From Oscillospiraceae bacterium (GTDB taxonomy: Bacteria > Bacillota > Clostridia > Oscillospirales > SIG530), in assembly GCA_015067075.1 (NCBI GenBank), contig SVND01000003.1, forward strand, positions 1 through 64,000: a stretch of 64,000 nt of DNA, in the 5' to 3' direction. The notes below the pieces were generated by a model, which saw only the letters and a list, made by a program, of their open reading frames with translations, was not told the origin of the DNA and did not search any database. Each line of letters opens with the position of its first letter. Positions within the stretch are counted from its first letter, which is position 1. Of the stretch, positions 9,841-21,437 are shown piece by piece. The position numbers were made by a program, and so were the translations under genes.

Positions 9841-10560
9841 GTGCAAAAAAGACTTCTTATTTTAGAGGACGAGGCTTCCCTCCGCGAATTTATGGTAATA
9901 AATCTGCGCAAAGCTGGCTATACGGTCTATGAAGCCGACAACGGCGACACAGCTATTGAAATATTTTTGCGCACCCCAGGTATAGACATCGCCATACTTG
10001 ATATAATGGTTCCGGGCGCTGACGGCAACGAAGTATGCCGCCGTATCCGCGAGCGTAGCCGCACCTGCGGTATAATCATGCTTTCCGCGTTGTCAAAAGA
10101 AACGGACAAGATGACAGGCTTTGCAGGCGGAGCCGACGATTACGTTACAAAGCCCTTTTCCACCTCCGAGTTGCTTGCACGCGTAGACGTGCTTTACAGA
10201 CGCGTGCTTGCCACAAAAAATCCCGCAGGCGAAACGGGAGAGATAATTTCAGGTCCTTTCACTCTTGACCTTCGTACGAGATCGCTTTATAAAAACGGTA
10301 AGCCCGTCGAGCTTACACAGGTGGAGCTTTTACTGATCAAGTATTTCATGGAGAATATGGGGACGGCGCTCAGCCGCGAGGATATCCTCAACACCGTTTG
10401 GGGCAAGGACTATTACGGCGAGCTGAAAATAGTTGACGTAAACATCCGCCGACTGCGTGTCAAGATAGAAAACGATCCTGCCGACCCGCAGATCATAACA
10501 ACGATATGGGGATATGGATACAAATGGGTAGAACAGAACGAACAGTCCGATCAAGACTGA
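9841..10560 (+). CDS. OmpR-family response regulator
   Basis: GTG start; LILEDEASL, DIAILDIMVPG phosphoacceptor region, KPFSTSELLARV, winged helix LTQVELLLIKYFMENMGTALSREDILNTVWG...VDVNIRRLRVKIE. Confidence 0.95.
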   Translation: MQKRLLILEDEASLREFMVINLRKAGYTVYEADNGDTAIEIFLRTPGIDIAILDIMVPGADGNEVCRRIRERSRTCGIIMLSALSKETDKMTGFAGGADDYVTKPFSTSELLARVDVLYRRVLATKNPAGETGEIISGPFTLDLRTRSLYKNGKPVELTQVELLLIKYFMENMGTALSREDILNTVWGKDYYGELKIVDVNIRRLRVKIENDPADPQIITTIWGYGYKWVEQNEQSDQD

Positions 10561-11990
10561 CGCGAAGATGGATAATCAACGTTTTCTTACCTATCTTCGC
10601 CGTGCTTATTGCCGTAGATATAGCGCTCATCGTAATAATACATAACACGGTCTATGACAATCTCACCTCCTCACTTTACTCCAGAGCCGAGGTAACGGCA
10701 GAGTTTGCAAGCGGATATATTTCGAAAAACTCCGAAACATTTTACAGCAATGTAAAAACACTTTGCGAGGATTTTTCCGATAAGGACAGAATGGAGTTTC
10801 AAGTCTTGTCGCCTGACGGTCTTATGCTATATTCAAGCAGCGGCTTTGTGTCGCCCTTTCCGCGCACACCCGTTGATTTTATAGCTTCCCTTTCGGAGGA
10901 AAGCGGATTTTGGCTCGGTAACGACGATCTGACAGGTGAAAAGGTCATGGCTGTTTCCCGCACGCTGACAGACGAGTCAGCGTCACCCATCATAGTTTTG
11001 CGCTTTATCTGCTCTGTGTACAATGCCGACACACAGATATTTCAGCTTGCTCTGCTGTCAGTTTCCGTTATTGCGCTTATTCTTCTTATAATCGTCGTTA
11101 TCGGAACGTATTTCGTGCGTTCCATTATCCGTCCCGTAACGGACATTTCCGATGCGGCAAAGCAGATCGCCCAGGGTAAGCTTGACGTACGAATTGATAA
11201 GCAGTACAACGACGAAATAGGCGAGCTTTCCGCCACAATCAATAACATGGCTAAGGCGCTTGCCGAAACAGACAGGTTGGAAAACGAATTTATCTCCATC
11301 ATCTCCCACGAGCTTCGCACACCGATAACAGCCATACAGGGGTGGATCGAAACAATGAGCGATCCTGAGATGCAAAACGAAGCTGTAATACAAAAGGGTT
11401 ACAGTATAATAAAAAACGAAACGGTGCGCTTAAAGCATATGGTTGAGGAGCTTTTGGACTTTTCACATCTTCAATCAGGTAAGCTTGCCATGACCTTCGG
11501 CAAGGTTGAAGTACTTTCCGAGTTTGAGGAAACAGTTTTTCTCTGTATGCAAAAAGCACGTGCCGAAAAAATACGGCTTCAATATGCTGATGCCGATGAT
11601 ATCCCCGCTATCTGGGGCGACCGCGACAGAATAAAGCAGGTCTTCGTCAACATTCTTGACAACGCTATCAAGCATACCCCCGCAGGCGGCACGATACACG
11701 CATCCATCTCTGCTGACGATAAGTTCGTTACAGCCATCATCAGCGATACGGGCGCAGGTATATCGGCGCAGGATCTTCCGAACATCAAGAAAAAATTCTA
11801 CAAAGGTCACACCACCAAGCGCGGTACAGGCTTGGGGCTTGCCGTTTGCGACGAGGTCATCAAGCGCCACGGCGGCGAGCTTCGCATAGAGAGCGAGCAA
11901 GGTAAGGGTACTACCGTTTCCATTATTTTGCCCATCGAGCGGCCTGAAAACTTAGAGCACACAACACAAATTCCAATTATTCGCCCTTAA
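10524..11990 (+). CDS. Sensor histidine kinase (HAMP, HisKA, HATPase_c)
   Basis: ATG at 10524 overlaps the response regulator gene; FISIISHELRTPITAIQGW H-box, VFVNILDNAIKHTP N-box, DTGAGIS, GTGLGLAVCDEVIKRHGG. Confidence 0.93.
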   Translation: MGRTERTVRSRLTRRWIINVFLPIFAVLIAVDIALIVIIHNTVYDNLTSSLYSRAEVTAEFASGYISKNSETFYSNVKTLCEDFSDKDRMEFQVLSPDGLMLYSSSGFVSPFPRTPVDFIASLSEESGFWLGNDDLTGEKVMAVSRTLTDESASPIIVLRFICSVYNADTQIFQLALLSVSVIALILLIIVVIGTYFVRSIIRPVTDISDAAKQIAQGKLDVRIDKQYNDEIGELSATINNMAKALAETDRLENEFISIISHELRTPITAIQGWIETMSDPEMQNEAVIQKGYSIIKNETVRLKHMVEELLDFSHLQSGKLAMTFGKVEVLSEFEETVFLCMQKARAEKIRLQYADADDIPAIWGDRDRIKQVFVNILDNAIKHTPAGGTIHASISADDKFVTAIISDTGAGISAQDLPNIKKKFYKGHTTKRGTGLGLAVCDEVIKRHGGELRIESEQGKGTTVSIILPIERPENLEHTTQIPIIRP

Positions 11991-12056
11991 GGGCTAAACC
12001 ATACTGACGGATGGCAAACAAATTAAAAAATTTACCGTCAGAGAAAAAGGTATATT

Positions 12057-13121
12057 ATGTCTACAGAAAAGAAATGCAATTTTACATCCATCGGCGGTCA
12101 AGCTGTAATCGAAGGAATAATGATGCGCGGTCCTAAAACAATGGCGACAGCCGTCAGAACTCCCGGCGGAGAGATAACCATAAAAAAATCCCCCGTAACA
12201 TCCATCGGAAATAAGTATCCGATCTTAAAGCTTCCCTTCATCCGCGGCTCAGTCAACTTTGTGGAAATGATGCTTACAGGCTATAAAACGCTGGAATATT
12301 CCGCCGATCAGGCAGGACTTGAGGACGAGACAGAAGAACCGAGCAAGTTTGAGATATGGTTCAAAAACACCTTTGGTGACAAGGGCTTTTCCGTTCTTAT
12401 GACTATCTCCGCCCTTTTAGGCGTATTACTCGCACTTTTGCTTTTCATCTATCTTCCCACCGCCATCGTTTCAGGCTTTGAATTTATCACGAAGCTTCAG
12501 CTTGACGCCTTCCGTTCTCTTATCGAAGGTATTTTGCGCATCGCTATTTTCACCGTATACGTTTTAGCCGTATCCCGAATGAAGGAGATACGCCGCACCT
12601 TTGAATATCACGGTGCAGAGCATAAGACCATCTTCTGCTATGAGCAGGGACTCGAGCTGACACCCGAAAACGCACGCAAAATGAAGCGTCTGCATCCCCG
12701 TTGCGGTACAAGCTTTTTACTTATTGCCATGGTTTGCGGTATTCTCGTCGGCTCTCTCGTAAACTTCCTTATCGCACCGCTCGCTCCCCCCACTATCGTC
12801 AGAGTTTTACTCAAGCTCGTTATACTTCCCGTCGTCGTCGGCATCAGCTACGAGGTAATTAAGTTTGCCGGAAGACACGACAACACCTTTACACGTATAA
12901 TATCCGCACCCGGTATGTGGTTTCAGCGTCTTACAACAAAAGAGCCCGATGACAGTATGCTTGAAGTAGCCATCGCCGCTCTCAAAGCAGTTTTGCCCGA
13001 CACACCCGAATGGGAAGGTGCAGTAACTCAGGCAGATTTCGCCGAGGAGCAAACAGAAAAAACGGAGTCCGCCGAGCAAGAGCAAGCTGATGAATCCGAA
13101 AACGAGACGGATGCGCAATGA
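12057..13121 (+). CDS. DUF1385 domain-containing membrane protein
   Basis: IGGQAVIEGIMMRGPKTMATAVR...YHGAEHKTIFCYE...RLHPRCGTSFLL. Confidence 0.9.
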   Translation: MSTEKKCNFTSIGGQAVIEGIMMRGPKTMATAVRTPGGEITIKKSPVTSIGNKYPILKLPFIRGSVNFVEMMLTGYKTLEYSADQAGLEDETEEPSKFEIWFKNTFGDKGFSVLMTISALLGVLLALLLFIYLPTAIVSGFEFITKLQLDAFRSLIEGILRIAIFTVYVLAVSRMKEIRRTFEYHGAEHKTIFCYEQGLELTPENARKMKRLHPRCGTSFLLIAMVCGILVGSLVNFLIAPLAPPTIVRVLLKLVILPVVVGISYEVIKFAGRHDNTFTRIISAPGMWFQRLTTKEPDDSMLEVAIAALKAVLPDTPEWEGAVTQADFAEEQTEKTESAEQEQADESENETDAQ

Positions 13122-13954
13122 CAATAAATGAAGCAATTACAGCTCTCGGCTGTTCAAAGCGCGACGCGCAGTTTATCCTTGCCGCGCTTTTGGATAAGCC
13201 CGAAAGCCATATACTTATCCATAAAAGCGAAGTCCTGACCGATGAGCAGCGCCAATCCGTGCTTCATGCGGCAGAAAGGCTTGCACATGGCGAGCCCGTG
13301 CAATACGTTATCGGTATGTGGGAGTTTATGTCCTTGCCTTTTTACGTGGGTGAAGGCGTGCTGATCCCACGGGGTGATACGGAGCACGTATGTGAAAAAG
13401 CCGAGGCGATTTTGCGTAAAAACGCAATGCCCGTCCTTTTGGACTTATGCACAGGCTCCGGCGCAATTCCCATTGCCCTTGTGCACAGTCTGCCCGCCCT
13501 TACGGCTTATGGTGTTGATATTTCTGAAAAGGCTTTGGAATATGCAAGAAAAAATGCAAAGCTCAACGGCGTGGAAAGCAGATTGACACTTTCCGTCGCC
13601 GACGTTATGGATAAAGGCTTTTACACTTCCAATATATTTTTCGACGTAATAACCTGCAATCCGCCCTACATTCCTACGGGCGACATTGCATTACTTGACA
13701 AGTCCGTGCAAGACTTCGAGCCGATTTCCGCTTTGGACGGCGGTGCAGACGGACTTGATTTTTACCGTTTTATCAGCGAAAACGCCTTGTCGTCGTTAAA
13801 GGACGGCGGCTCACTGATATTCGAGGTCGGCATCGGTCAAGCAACGGACGTTGCCGAAATAATGAAGCGCCACGGATATGTTTCCGTCGCAATACAAAAG
13901 GATTACAGCGGCATTGAGCGCGTTGTAACAGGAGAAAAAAGGAGGCTATCTTGA
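13118..13954 (+). CDS. prmC: Peptide chain release factor N(5)-glutamine methyltransferase
   Basis: PVQYVIGMWEFMSLPFYVGEGVLIPRGDTE, LLDLCTGSGAIPIAL, ITCNPPYIP (NPPY motif), SALDGGADGLDFYR. Confidence 0.95.
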   Translation: MTINEAITALGCSKRDAQFILAALLDKPESHILIHKSEVLTDEQRQSVLHAAERLAHGEPVQYVIGMWEFMSLPFYVGEGVLIPRGDTEHVCEKAEAILRKNAMPVLLDLCTGSGAIPIALVHSLPALTAYGVDISEKALEYARKNAKLNGVESRLTLSVADVMDKGFYTSNIFFDVITCNPPYIPTGDIALLDKSVQDFEPISALDGGADGLDFYRFISENALSSLKDGGSLIFEVGIGQATDVAEIMKRHGYVSVAIQKDYSGIERVVTGEKRRLS

Positions 13955-16900
13955 AAATATTCAAACGCATCGCCGCTTTGACTGTTGCGGCACTCGTTTC
14001 ATTTTCTTACATATCGGTATTCGCCGATACAAAATATAAGGGCTTCGGTGAAATGAGCGGACAAAGCGACTTTGTCGAAAACGCCCCAAGCTCCTTTTAC
14101 TACGAGATGACAGCCGAGCACGAGACTCACGGTCTTGAAAAAGGCTACGTGCTTGAATATACACCCGGCAGCGTTTTGCCTACAATAAATTACGGCGATC
14201 AAATAACGGGTCGTTCCTCCGTTGAGGATATGATAAAACATGAAACACAGCTTGGAAAGGATGCTTTCGCCTGCATAAACGCCTCTTTTTATGATATGTC
14301 AACGGGTGTCCCCATCGGCGTAGTCATAAAAGACGGCATTTTACGAAGTGCCTCCGTCACAAATTGGACGGCAATCGGCTTTTACTCCGACGGAAAAGGT
14401 ATAATCTCCGAGCTCGGCGTTGAAATAAACGCCGTTGCAAACGGTGAAACGCTTTTCACCATGCGTAATTTCAATAAAACCCAGCTTGAGCACGGCGTTT
14501 ATCTTTTTAACTCAGACTTTGCCGCCTCCACTCGTTCAACAGTTGACAGCACTGAGGTCGTTGCCAAAATAATAAGCGGCGAGGCGCGATTGGGAACTTC
14601 CGTTTCCCTTGAAGTCACGGCAGTAAACAAAAACACCACGGATACGAAAATTCCTGCAGGCCACTTTGTCATTTCCGCGCAGACAGGCGGCAACAGTGAA
14701 AATATAGATAAGCTTTCAGTCGGCGACAAATTTGCCATCAGCTTTACCGCCGATAACAGCGCGTGGAACAGCGTCGCAGAAGCCGCCAGCGGCAACACCC
14801 GTCTTATTTCAGATGGCACTATTCCCTCAAGCTTTTCCGACAACAAGGCTGAGCCGCGCACAGCTGTCGGTATCAGAGCAGACGGAACAGTCGTCTTTTT
14901 CGCCGTTGACGGACGCGATAAAACGCACAGCGCAGGTCTTGGTCTTGCTGACCTTGCCGCACACATGCAAAAGCTCGGATGCGTCAACGCCGTAAACATG
15001 GACGGCGGCGGTTCAACTACAGTAGCCGTGCGCACACCGGGCTATACCGACATCGTCATAACAAACAAGCCCTCAGGCGGTACACCGCGCAACAATTCCA
15101 CGGGCTTTGTTTTCGTAAATACAGCACCGAGAACGGAAACGGCAGGCGAAATATATATAACGCCTGAAAACGAGGTCGTTATGCCTAACTCCACCGTTCC
15201 CATCGTTTTAACGGCAACGGATAAAAATCTTCATCCTCTTTCGATAAGAGGGCTTACCCCCATCGTCACCGTGTCAGGCGACAAAAACTCCGCCATCGGA
15301 ACGACTGCCATTATCGGTGCAGAAACAGGCACGTTCACCATATCCGTTGAGCTTGCAGGCTTTACTGCGACGCGCGACATAGCTGTCACAGGCGTTGTGG
15401 ATGAAATATCAGTTTCACCTGAACAAATACTCTCCCTGCCCGGCAGACTTATTCAGCTTGAAGCACGCGGACTTATCAGCGGTACGCAAATTCCCTCAAG
15501 CAATGCATCCTTCACTTGGGAGCTTATTCCCTCCACACTCGGCACAGTTACCTCTGACGGCGTTATAACTACGGCAGGCGTGGCAGGCGAAAGTGGCGTT
15601 CTGCGTGTTTCCCGCGGTCAGACGTATACCGACATTCCCATTCTTCTTACCAATGAAAGCTCCGAGCAGGTCTACGACTTTGAAGCAGGTATATACGGTT
15701 ACACGCTTACAGGGCTTAACGCAGGCGGTACGAGAAAGAACGCTCCGCCGAGCTTCGTCCGATTTGGCAAAGGTGCAATACAGCTCGACTACAATTTTTA
15801 CGTTGCCACCTCCGCCGTAATGCTTTCACAGCAGTCAGGCAACATCGTTTTCGATAAAGCTCCGAAAGCCTTAGAGCTTTGGATATACGATGAAGCAAGC
15901 AAAAACAAGCTTGCCGCCGAGATACAGGACATAAACGGCAACGTATATACTCTCACCTATTCGCAGGTGCTTGACAAAACAGGCTATCAATGCCTGCGCG
16001 CTGAGCTTCCCTCCGAGGTCAAAGGCGCAATAATCGTTACAGCTCCCGTAAAGCTTATGTATAACAGCAACGAGGAGGGCGCTTTACAAACAGGCTCCGT
16101 CTATATCGACAACTTCCGCGCTATTTACAGCGACACGAAAACAGATACTGCCGCGCCTACTGTTGAGGCAAAAACGGATCTTACCGCAAATCTTAATTAT
16201 AACAGCACAGTTGAAATAAGCGTTAAGGATATTGCCGCAAAGGACGAAGATGCCACAGGTATACTCTCCGCATGGCTTGAAGTGCTTTTGGACGGCAAAA
16301 AGCTGGAACATCTGTATAACGCTGAAACCGGTATCTTGACCTTCTCTTTCCCTTCAGATTGCTACACGGGACTTCATAAGCTCTCCGTCACGGCATTCGA
16401 TATTACGGGAAACAAATCTGTCATTAGCTTTGATATTAAAGTAAAGGGCACAGCCTCTGCCATCGAATTTGCCGACGTTACAGCACACTGGGCGGCGGAT
16501 TATATCAGCTTCGCCTCCATGCAGGGCATCGTTTCAGGCTCACAGACAAATGGTGTTTGGCGCTTCCGTCCCGATGATTATCTGAATAAAGCGGAGCTTG
16601 CAAAGATAATCTGCGGAATTATGAAGCTTGACGTAAGCAAATACGAAAGCTATCCCTTGCCCTTCGCCGATGTAAACGACATCCCCGACTGGGCTATTCC
16701 CTATATCCGTGCCGTTGCATCTGAAAAGATAATTTACGGCTCGCTCGTGGAGGAGGAGCTTTTGTTCCAGCCCACGCGCAATGTAACACGTGCCGAGGTC
16801 ATGACGGTTATCTCCCGTATGCTTCCCGAAGCGCAATATGAGCCCGTTGACACATCCGCCTACAGCGACTGGGATACAGTTCCTCTCTGGGCAGTTCAGT

Positions 16901-17019
16901 ACGTGGAAAACACCATTCGCTTCGGCATTATCGGCGGCTATTCCGACGGAACACTTCGTCCCCTCAACAATGTAAGACGCAGTGAAATAGCAAAAATAAT
17001 TTATACTATGGTGAAATAA
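13951..17019 (+). CDS. Phosphodiester glycosidase (NAGPA-like) domain protein with C-terminal SLH domains
   Basis: TTG start after AGGAGG; signal peptide; [36 protein letters not shown]; three SLH-like repeats from [24 protein letters not shown]. Confidence 0.87.
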   Translation: MKIFKRIAALTVAALVSFSYISVFADTKYKGFGEMSGQSDFVENAPSSFYYEMTAEHETHGLEKGYVLEYTPGSVLPTINYGDQITGRSSVEDMIKHETQLGKDAFACINASFYDMSTGVPIGVVIKDGILRSASVTNWTAIGFYSDGKGIISELGVEINAVANGETLFTMRNFNKTQLEHGVYLFNSDFAASTRSTVDSTEVVAKIISGEARLGTSVSLEVTAVNKNTTDTKIPAGHFVISAQTGGNSENIDKLSVGDKFAISFTADNSAWNSVAEAASGNTRLISDGTIPSSFSDNKAEPRTAVGIRADGTVVFFAVDGRDKTHSAGLGLADLAAHMQKLGCVNAVNMDGGGSTTVAVRTPGYTDIVITNKPSGGTPRNNSTGFVFVNTAPRTETAGEIYITPENEVVMPNSTVPIVLTATDKNLHPLSIRGLTPIVTVSGDKNSAIGTTAIIGAETGTFTISVELAGFTATRDIAVTGVVDEISVSPEQILSLPGRLIQLEARGLISGTQIPSSNASFTWELIPSTLGTVTSDGVITTAGVAGESGVLRVSRGQTYTDIPILLTNESSEQVYDFEAGIYGYTLTGLNAGGTRKNAPPSFVRFGKGAIQLDYNFYVATSAVMLSQQSGNIVFDKAPKALELWIYDEASKNKLAAEIQDINGNVYTLTYSQVLDKTGYQCLRAELPSEVKGAIIVTAPVKLMYNSNEEGALQTGSVYIDNFRAIYSDTKTDTAAPTVEAKTDLTANLNYNSTVEISVKDIAAKDEDATGILSAWLEVLLDGKKLEHLYNAETGILTFSFPSDCYTGLHKLSVTAFDITGNKSVISFDIKVKGTASAIEFADVTAHWAADYISFASMQGIVSGSQTNGVWRFRPDDYLNKAELAKIICGIMKLDVSKYESYPLPFADVNDIPDWAIPYIRAVASEKIIYGSLVEEELLFQPTRNVTRAEVMTVISRMLPEAQYEPVDTSAYSDWDTVPLWAVQYVENTIRFGIIGGYSDGTLRPLNNVRRSEIAKIIYTMVK

Positions 17020-17020
17020 A

Positions 17021-18898
17021 ATGGCTTTTTTAGCAGGTGAGTTTGATGTCGCCGTTATCGGCGCAGGCCACGCAGGCATTGAAGCGGCTTTGGCGGCAGC
17101 AAGACTCGGAAAGAAAACGATAATTTTTACAATCAATCTTGATGCCGTTGGTAATATGCCCTGCAATCCCTCCATCGGAGGAAGCGCAAAGGGACATTTG
17201 GTGCGCGAAATAGATGCGCTCGGCGGTGAAATGGCTAAAGCGGCAGACCGCACGTTTATCCAAAGCCGTATGCTTAATACAGGCAAAGGTCCCGCTATCC
17301 ATGCGCTCCGTCTGCAGATAGACAGGCGCGCATACCAAGCCCATATGAAGCATATTCTTGAAAGCGAGCCCAATCTTTACGTAAAGCAGGCAGAGATAGT
17401 ATCCATTGAAACGGAAAACGGCTGTGTGTGCGGCGTTACAACGCAAAACGGCGCTCACTACACGGCGAAAGCCGTTATCATCGCAACAGGCACTTACCTT
17501 AAGGCGAAAACTATCGTCGGCGAGGTCACCCGCATGTCAGGTCCCGACGGTATGTTCGGCGCAAACGAGCTGTCCGACTGCATTCTCAATATGGGCATCG
17601 AGCTTATGCGCTTTAAAACAGGAACTCCCGCCCGTGTTTTACGCTCCTCCGTGGATTTTTCAAAAATGGAGGTACAGCACGGTGACGAGCCCGTCGTTCC
17701 CGCATCCTTTGAAACGACGGAAAAGCTTAAAAATCAGGCTGACTGCTGGCTGACTTATACTAACGAGCGCACACATGAGATAATCCGCGAAAATCTTCAC
17801 CGTTCGCCTTTGTTTTCAGGCGTTATCGAAGGAACAGGTCCCCGTTACTGCCCCAGTATCGAAGACAAGGTGGTTCGTTTTTCCGACAAGCCCCGTCATC
17901 AGCTTTTTATCGAGCCTATGGGGCTTGATACAGATGAAATGTACGTCCAAGGTATGTCAAGCTCTCTTCCCGAGGACGTACAAATAGCCATGTATAAGAC
18001 TGTCCCCGGCCTTGAAAACGTCCACATCATGCGCACGGCATACGCTATTGAATACGACTGTGTAAATCCCCTTGAGCTTTATCCCACCCTTGAGCTGAAA
18101 AAAGTGTCCGGGCTTTACGGCGCAGGACAGTTCAACGGTACATCGGGCTATGAGGAAGCGGCAGCTCAAGGACTTATCGCAGGTATAAACGCCGCTTTAA
18201 AGCTCGACGGCAAGGAGCCGTACATAGCTGAGCGCTCTAATTCCTACATTGGAACTCTTATTGACGACCTTGTAACTAAGGGTACTCGCGAGCCGTACAG
18301 AATGATGACCTCCCGCTCCGAATTTCGCCTTTGGCTTCGTCAGGATAACGCCGAGGATCGACTTTTGCCCGACGGCCACCGTATCGGTCTTATCTCCGAC
18401 GAGCGTTATCAACGCTTTTTAAACGAAACGGCTCTGTGCGAGCAGGAGCGTGCGAGAATTGAAGCCGTCAACGTACCTCCCACAGCCGCCCTCAACGAGT
18501 TTTTGCAGTCCAAGGGTACTGAAACAGTTTCAACAGGTATAAAGCTCGGCGCATTGATACGCCGTCCTCAGCTCGACTATGAAAGTCTTGCTCCATTTGA
18601 TCCGCAAAGACCTGATTTAGATAAGAGAATAGCAGAGCGCGTTGAAATTGCCGTTAAGTATGACGGCTACATTAAGCGTGAGCGTGAGCGCGTGGAAAAG
18701 GCGCGCCGACTTGAGTGCAAGGCTCTTCCTGCCGATATTGATTACGACCTTATCGGAGGTCTTCGCATCGAAGCGTGCCAGAAGCTCAAACAAGTAAAGC
18801 CTCAAAATCTTGGTCAGGCATCGCGCATTTCGGGCGTAAACCCTGCCGACATCTCTGTACTTATGATATATTTGGAAGGACGTGGCAAACGTGATTAA
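17021..18898 (+). CDS. mnmG: tRNA uridine-5-carboxymethylaminomethyl(34) synthesis enzyme MnmG (GidA)
   Basis: [98 protein letters not shown]. Confidence 0.97.
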   Translation: MAFLAGEFDVAVIGAGHAGIEAALAAARLGKKTIIFTINLDAVGNMPCNPSIGGSAKGHLVREIDALGGEMAKAADRTFIQSRMLNTGKGPAIHALRLQIDRRAYQAHMKHILESEPNLYVKQAEIVSIETENGCVCGVTTQNGAHYTAKAVIIATGTYLKAKTIVGEVTRMSGPDGMFGANELSDCILNMGIELMRFKTGTPARVLRSSVDFSKMEVQHGDEPVVPASFETTEKLKNQADCWLTYTNERTHEIIRENLHRSPLFSGVIEGTGPRYCPSIEDKVVRFSDKPRHQLFIEPMGLDTDEMYVQGMSSSLPEDVQIAMYKTVPGLENVHIMRTAYAIEYDCVNPLELYPTLELKKVSGLYGAGQFNGTSGYEEAAAQGLIAGINAALKLDGKEPYIAERSNSYIGTLIDDLVTKGTREPYRMMTSRSEFRLWLRQDNAEDRLLPDGHRIGLISDERYQRFLNETALCEQERARIEAVNVPPTAALNEFLQSKGTETVSTGIKLGALIRRPQLDYESLAPFDPQRPDLDKRIAERVEIAVKYDGYIKRERERVEKARRLECKALPADIDYDLIGGLRIEACQKLKQVKPQNLGQASRISGVNPADISVLMIYLEGRGKRD

Positions 18899-19880
18899 AA
18901 CAATAGTATGCACAGGCGATTCACACACATGGGGACAGGGCGGTTTTGACATTTCCGCAATTTTCCCCGACGTTGTAGGCGGCGAGCACCGTCTTGCACC
19001 ATTTGACAATAACGACGCTTATGTAAACGCCATCAGACGCGCCGTAAATAAAAAAACAAATTCCACAGCATGCGACTTTACAGGTGAAAAGCTTTCCGCC
19101 CTTTTCAGCGCTCCTGTCCGCGAAAACTGCATCGTTTGCGAAAACGGCAAGACCGTTACTGCAAAATTAAGCTGCGCTCTTTTCCGACTTCAGTTTCGTC
19201 TTATGACAGAAAAAGCTACAGCATCCATCACCGTTGACGGAAAAAAGCTTGACGAATGCTGTGTATTTTCTGAAAATCTCTCAAATCCTTATAATGCTCT
19301 GCCCTATTTTTGCGACAGCGACGGAGAGCACACCTTGTCCGTTACCGCTGACGGCGGCGATATAATGATATACCGCCTTGAGCTTTACAGCGGCGAATAC
19401 GCCGTTATAAACAGCGGCATCGGAAGCTGTCCCACGGAACGCTATATGGCAAACTACTGGGAAAAATACGTCACCGCGTTAAAGCCCTATCTTATGCTCA
19501 TCGAGGGACATACTATCAACGACTGGCTCACACGTCAGCCCCCCGAAAAATACGCGGAAAACCTTGACCGCTATTTCACCATGGCAGAGCAAGCAAGCGT
19601 AAAAACCCCCATTTTCTTGAGCGTCGCCCCCATCTTGGGCACACAAAGCGAGCCCTGCTCACCCTATGAATATTGCAAGCTTATAGAGCAAAGCAAGGCT
19701 GTAGCGCAAAAGCACGGATTTGAAATTGCCGATGCAAACGCCGTAATGAACGAGCGCATTTCAGGCATGAGTGAAAGCGAAGCCTTTAATCTTCTTTTCT
19801 CCGATAATTGGCATCTTAACGTACCGGGCAATCTTCTCTATGCCGAAATAGCTCTTCCCTATATTTTAAAATCAATTTAA
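18882..19880 (+). CDS. SGNH/GDSL hydrolase family protein
   Basis: GTG start overlapping the mnmG 3' end; [14 protein letters not shown] block [11 protein letters not shown] block V. Confidence 0.75.
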   Translation: MANVIKTIVCTGDSHTWGQGGFDISAIFPDVVGGEHRLAPFDNNDAYVNAIRRAVNKKTNSTACDFTGEKLSALFSAPVRENCIVCENGKTVTAKLSCALFRLQFRLMTEKATASITVDGKKLDECCVFSENLSNPYNALPYFCDSDGEHTLSVTADGGDIMIYRLELYSGEYAVINSGIGSCPTERYMANYWEKYVTALKPYLMLIEGHTINDWLTRQPPEKYAENLDRYFTMAEQASVKTPIFLSVAPILGTQSEPCSPYEYCKLIEQSKAVAQKHGFEIADANAVMNERISGMSESEAFNLLFSDNWHLNVPGNLLYAEIALPYILKSI

Positions 19881-19890
19881 TGGAGCTACC

Positions 19891-20709
19891 GTGAAATATT
19901 TTTTACTTTTTTCCGCCGCCGTCTTTTTGCTTTCCGCAATATCTGCATTCGATAAAAAGCTGCGTATCCGCCGTTTCACCATAAAAAGCCGCAAGCTATC
20001 CGATATACCAATTAAAATAATGGTCATATCCGATATGCATATGCGCGCCGACAGGCAGATATTGGCCGCAGTCAAATCGGAAAAGCCCGATATCATTGCC
20101 CTTTGTGGAGATGTGCTGGACGAAAGGCAGAGCACGGATAAAAAATACGAAAAAATGATTGGGCTTTTGCGTGAGCTTAAATCTTGTGCGCCCATCTATT
20201 CCGTCTGCGGAAATCACGATCTGCGCGCCGATTGCTGTGAAAAATACATGAGCGATATCGAAAAAATCGGCATTGTTACGCTGGAAAACCGCGCCGAGTA
20301 TTACATAAAAAACGGCGTATCTTTTTGCATCAGCGGCATCGCCGATCCCATGACGCGCAGCCGCGATAAAAGCTTTTCCGTGGATGACAGCATTTTCATC
20401 GGAGGCAACAGCGATTATAAGCTCATGCTGTATCACCGCGCCACCTTTTCCGATAAAATAGCCGCTACATTCAAGCCCGACCTGCTTTTGACAGGTCACG
20501 TCCACGGCGGTCAATGGCGCATACCCTTTTGGCGCGGAATTTTAAGCCCTGAGCGAAGCTTTTTCCCGAAATACGAGGGCGGTATGTACCGTGAAAACGA
20601 AACTCAAATTGCCGTATGCCGTGGAAGCGGCTCTGCGCCCTTTTTGCCGCGCATTTTCAATCCGCCCGAGGTCATGCTTTTAACTTTAGAAAAGGAAAAT
20701 ACAAAATGA
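19891..20709 (+). CDS. Metallophosphoesterase
   Basis: VISDMHMR, ALCGDVLDE, VCGNHDLR, TGHVHGGQWRIPF. Confidence 0.92.
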   Translation: MKYFLLFSAAVFLLSAISAFDKKLRIRRFTIKSRKLSDIPIKIMVISDMHMRADRQILAAVKSEKPDIIALCGDVLDERQSTDKKYEKMIGLLRELKSCAPIYSVCGNHDLRADCCEKYMSDIEKIGIVTLENRAEYYIKNGVSFCISGIADPMTRSRDKSFSVDDSIFIGGNSDYKLMLYHRATFSDKIAATFKPDLLLTGHVHGGQWRIPFWRGILSPERSFFPKYEGGMYRENETQIAVCRGSGSAPFLPRIFNPPEVMLLTLEKENTK

Positions 20710-21425
20710 ACGATTATGAAATCTTACGGCAAGGCGCCGAAAAAATGGGAATATCTCTTTCCGCCGATCAGATAGAGCGCTATCGCATTTTCACTGAATA
20801 CCTTTTGGAAATAAACAGCGTTATGAATCTTACGGCGATAACTGAGCTTCCCGAAATAATGACAAAGCATTATCTTGACAGTCTGACGCTTGTGCAAACG
20901 GAGCTTATCGGCAAAAACGCCGCCGTTATTGACGTTGGCTGTGGCGCAGGCTTTCCGGGTTTCCCTTTAAAGCTTGCACGAACCGATATAAAGCTTACAC
21001 TTTTGGACAGCCTGCGCAAGCGCATAAACTTTCTGACCGAGGCCTGTGCAAAATGCAATATATCCGATACAGTTTGCGTTCATATGCGTGCCGAGGAAGG
21101 CGGCAAACAGCCGAAAATGCGCGAAAAATACGACGTTGCCGTGTCCCGTGCCGTAGCATCCTTACCCGTTTTAAGCGAGCTTTGCCTGCCCTTTGTAAAA
21201 AAAGGCGGTTACTTTTTGGCAATGAAGGGTCCTGAGCCGGAGAGCGAAATTGCGGAAGCTAAGGATGCCATACGCATTTTAGGTGGCACGGTGAAAAAGG
21301 TGATTCACACCGATATTCCCGACACAGACCTTCGCCACAGTATAATCGTTATCGAAAAAACAGCTCCGACTCCTGCGAAATATCCCCGTATTTCCGCAAA
21401 GATCGGAAAAGAGCCTATTAAATAA
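20706..21425 (+). CDS. rsmG: 16S rRNA (guanine(527)-N(7))-methyltransferase
   Basis: ATG at 20706 (4-nt overlap with upstream gene); LTAITELPEIMTKHYLDSL, VIDVGCGAGFPGFPLKLA, RAVASLPVLSELCLPFVKKGG. Confidence 0.95.
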   Translation: MNDYEILRQGAEKMGISLSADQIERYRIFTEYLLEINSVMNLTAITELPEIMTKHYLDSLTLVQTELIGKNAAVIDVGCGAGFPGFPLKLARTDIKLTLLDSLRKRINFLTEACAKCNISDTVCVHMRAEEGGKQPKMREKYDVAVSRAVASLPVLSELCLPFVKKGGYFLAMKGPEPESEIAEAKDAIRILGGTVKKVIHTDIPDTDLRHSIIVIEKTAPTPAKYPRISAKIGKEPIK

Positions 21426-21437
21426 TGTATAATATAT

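Noticed and set aside
16540-17373. 277-aa minus-strand ORF across the SLH/mnmG junction
   Set aside because: Antisense to two well-supported genes
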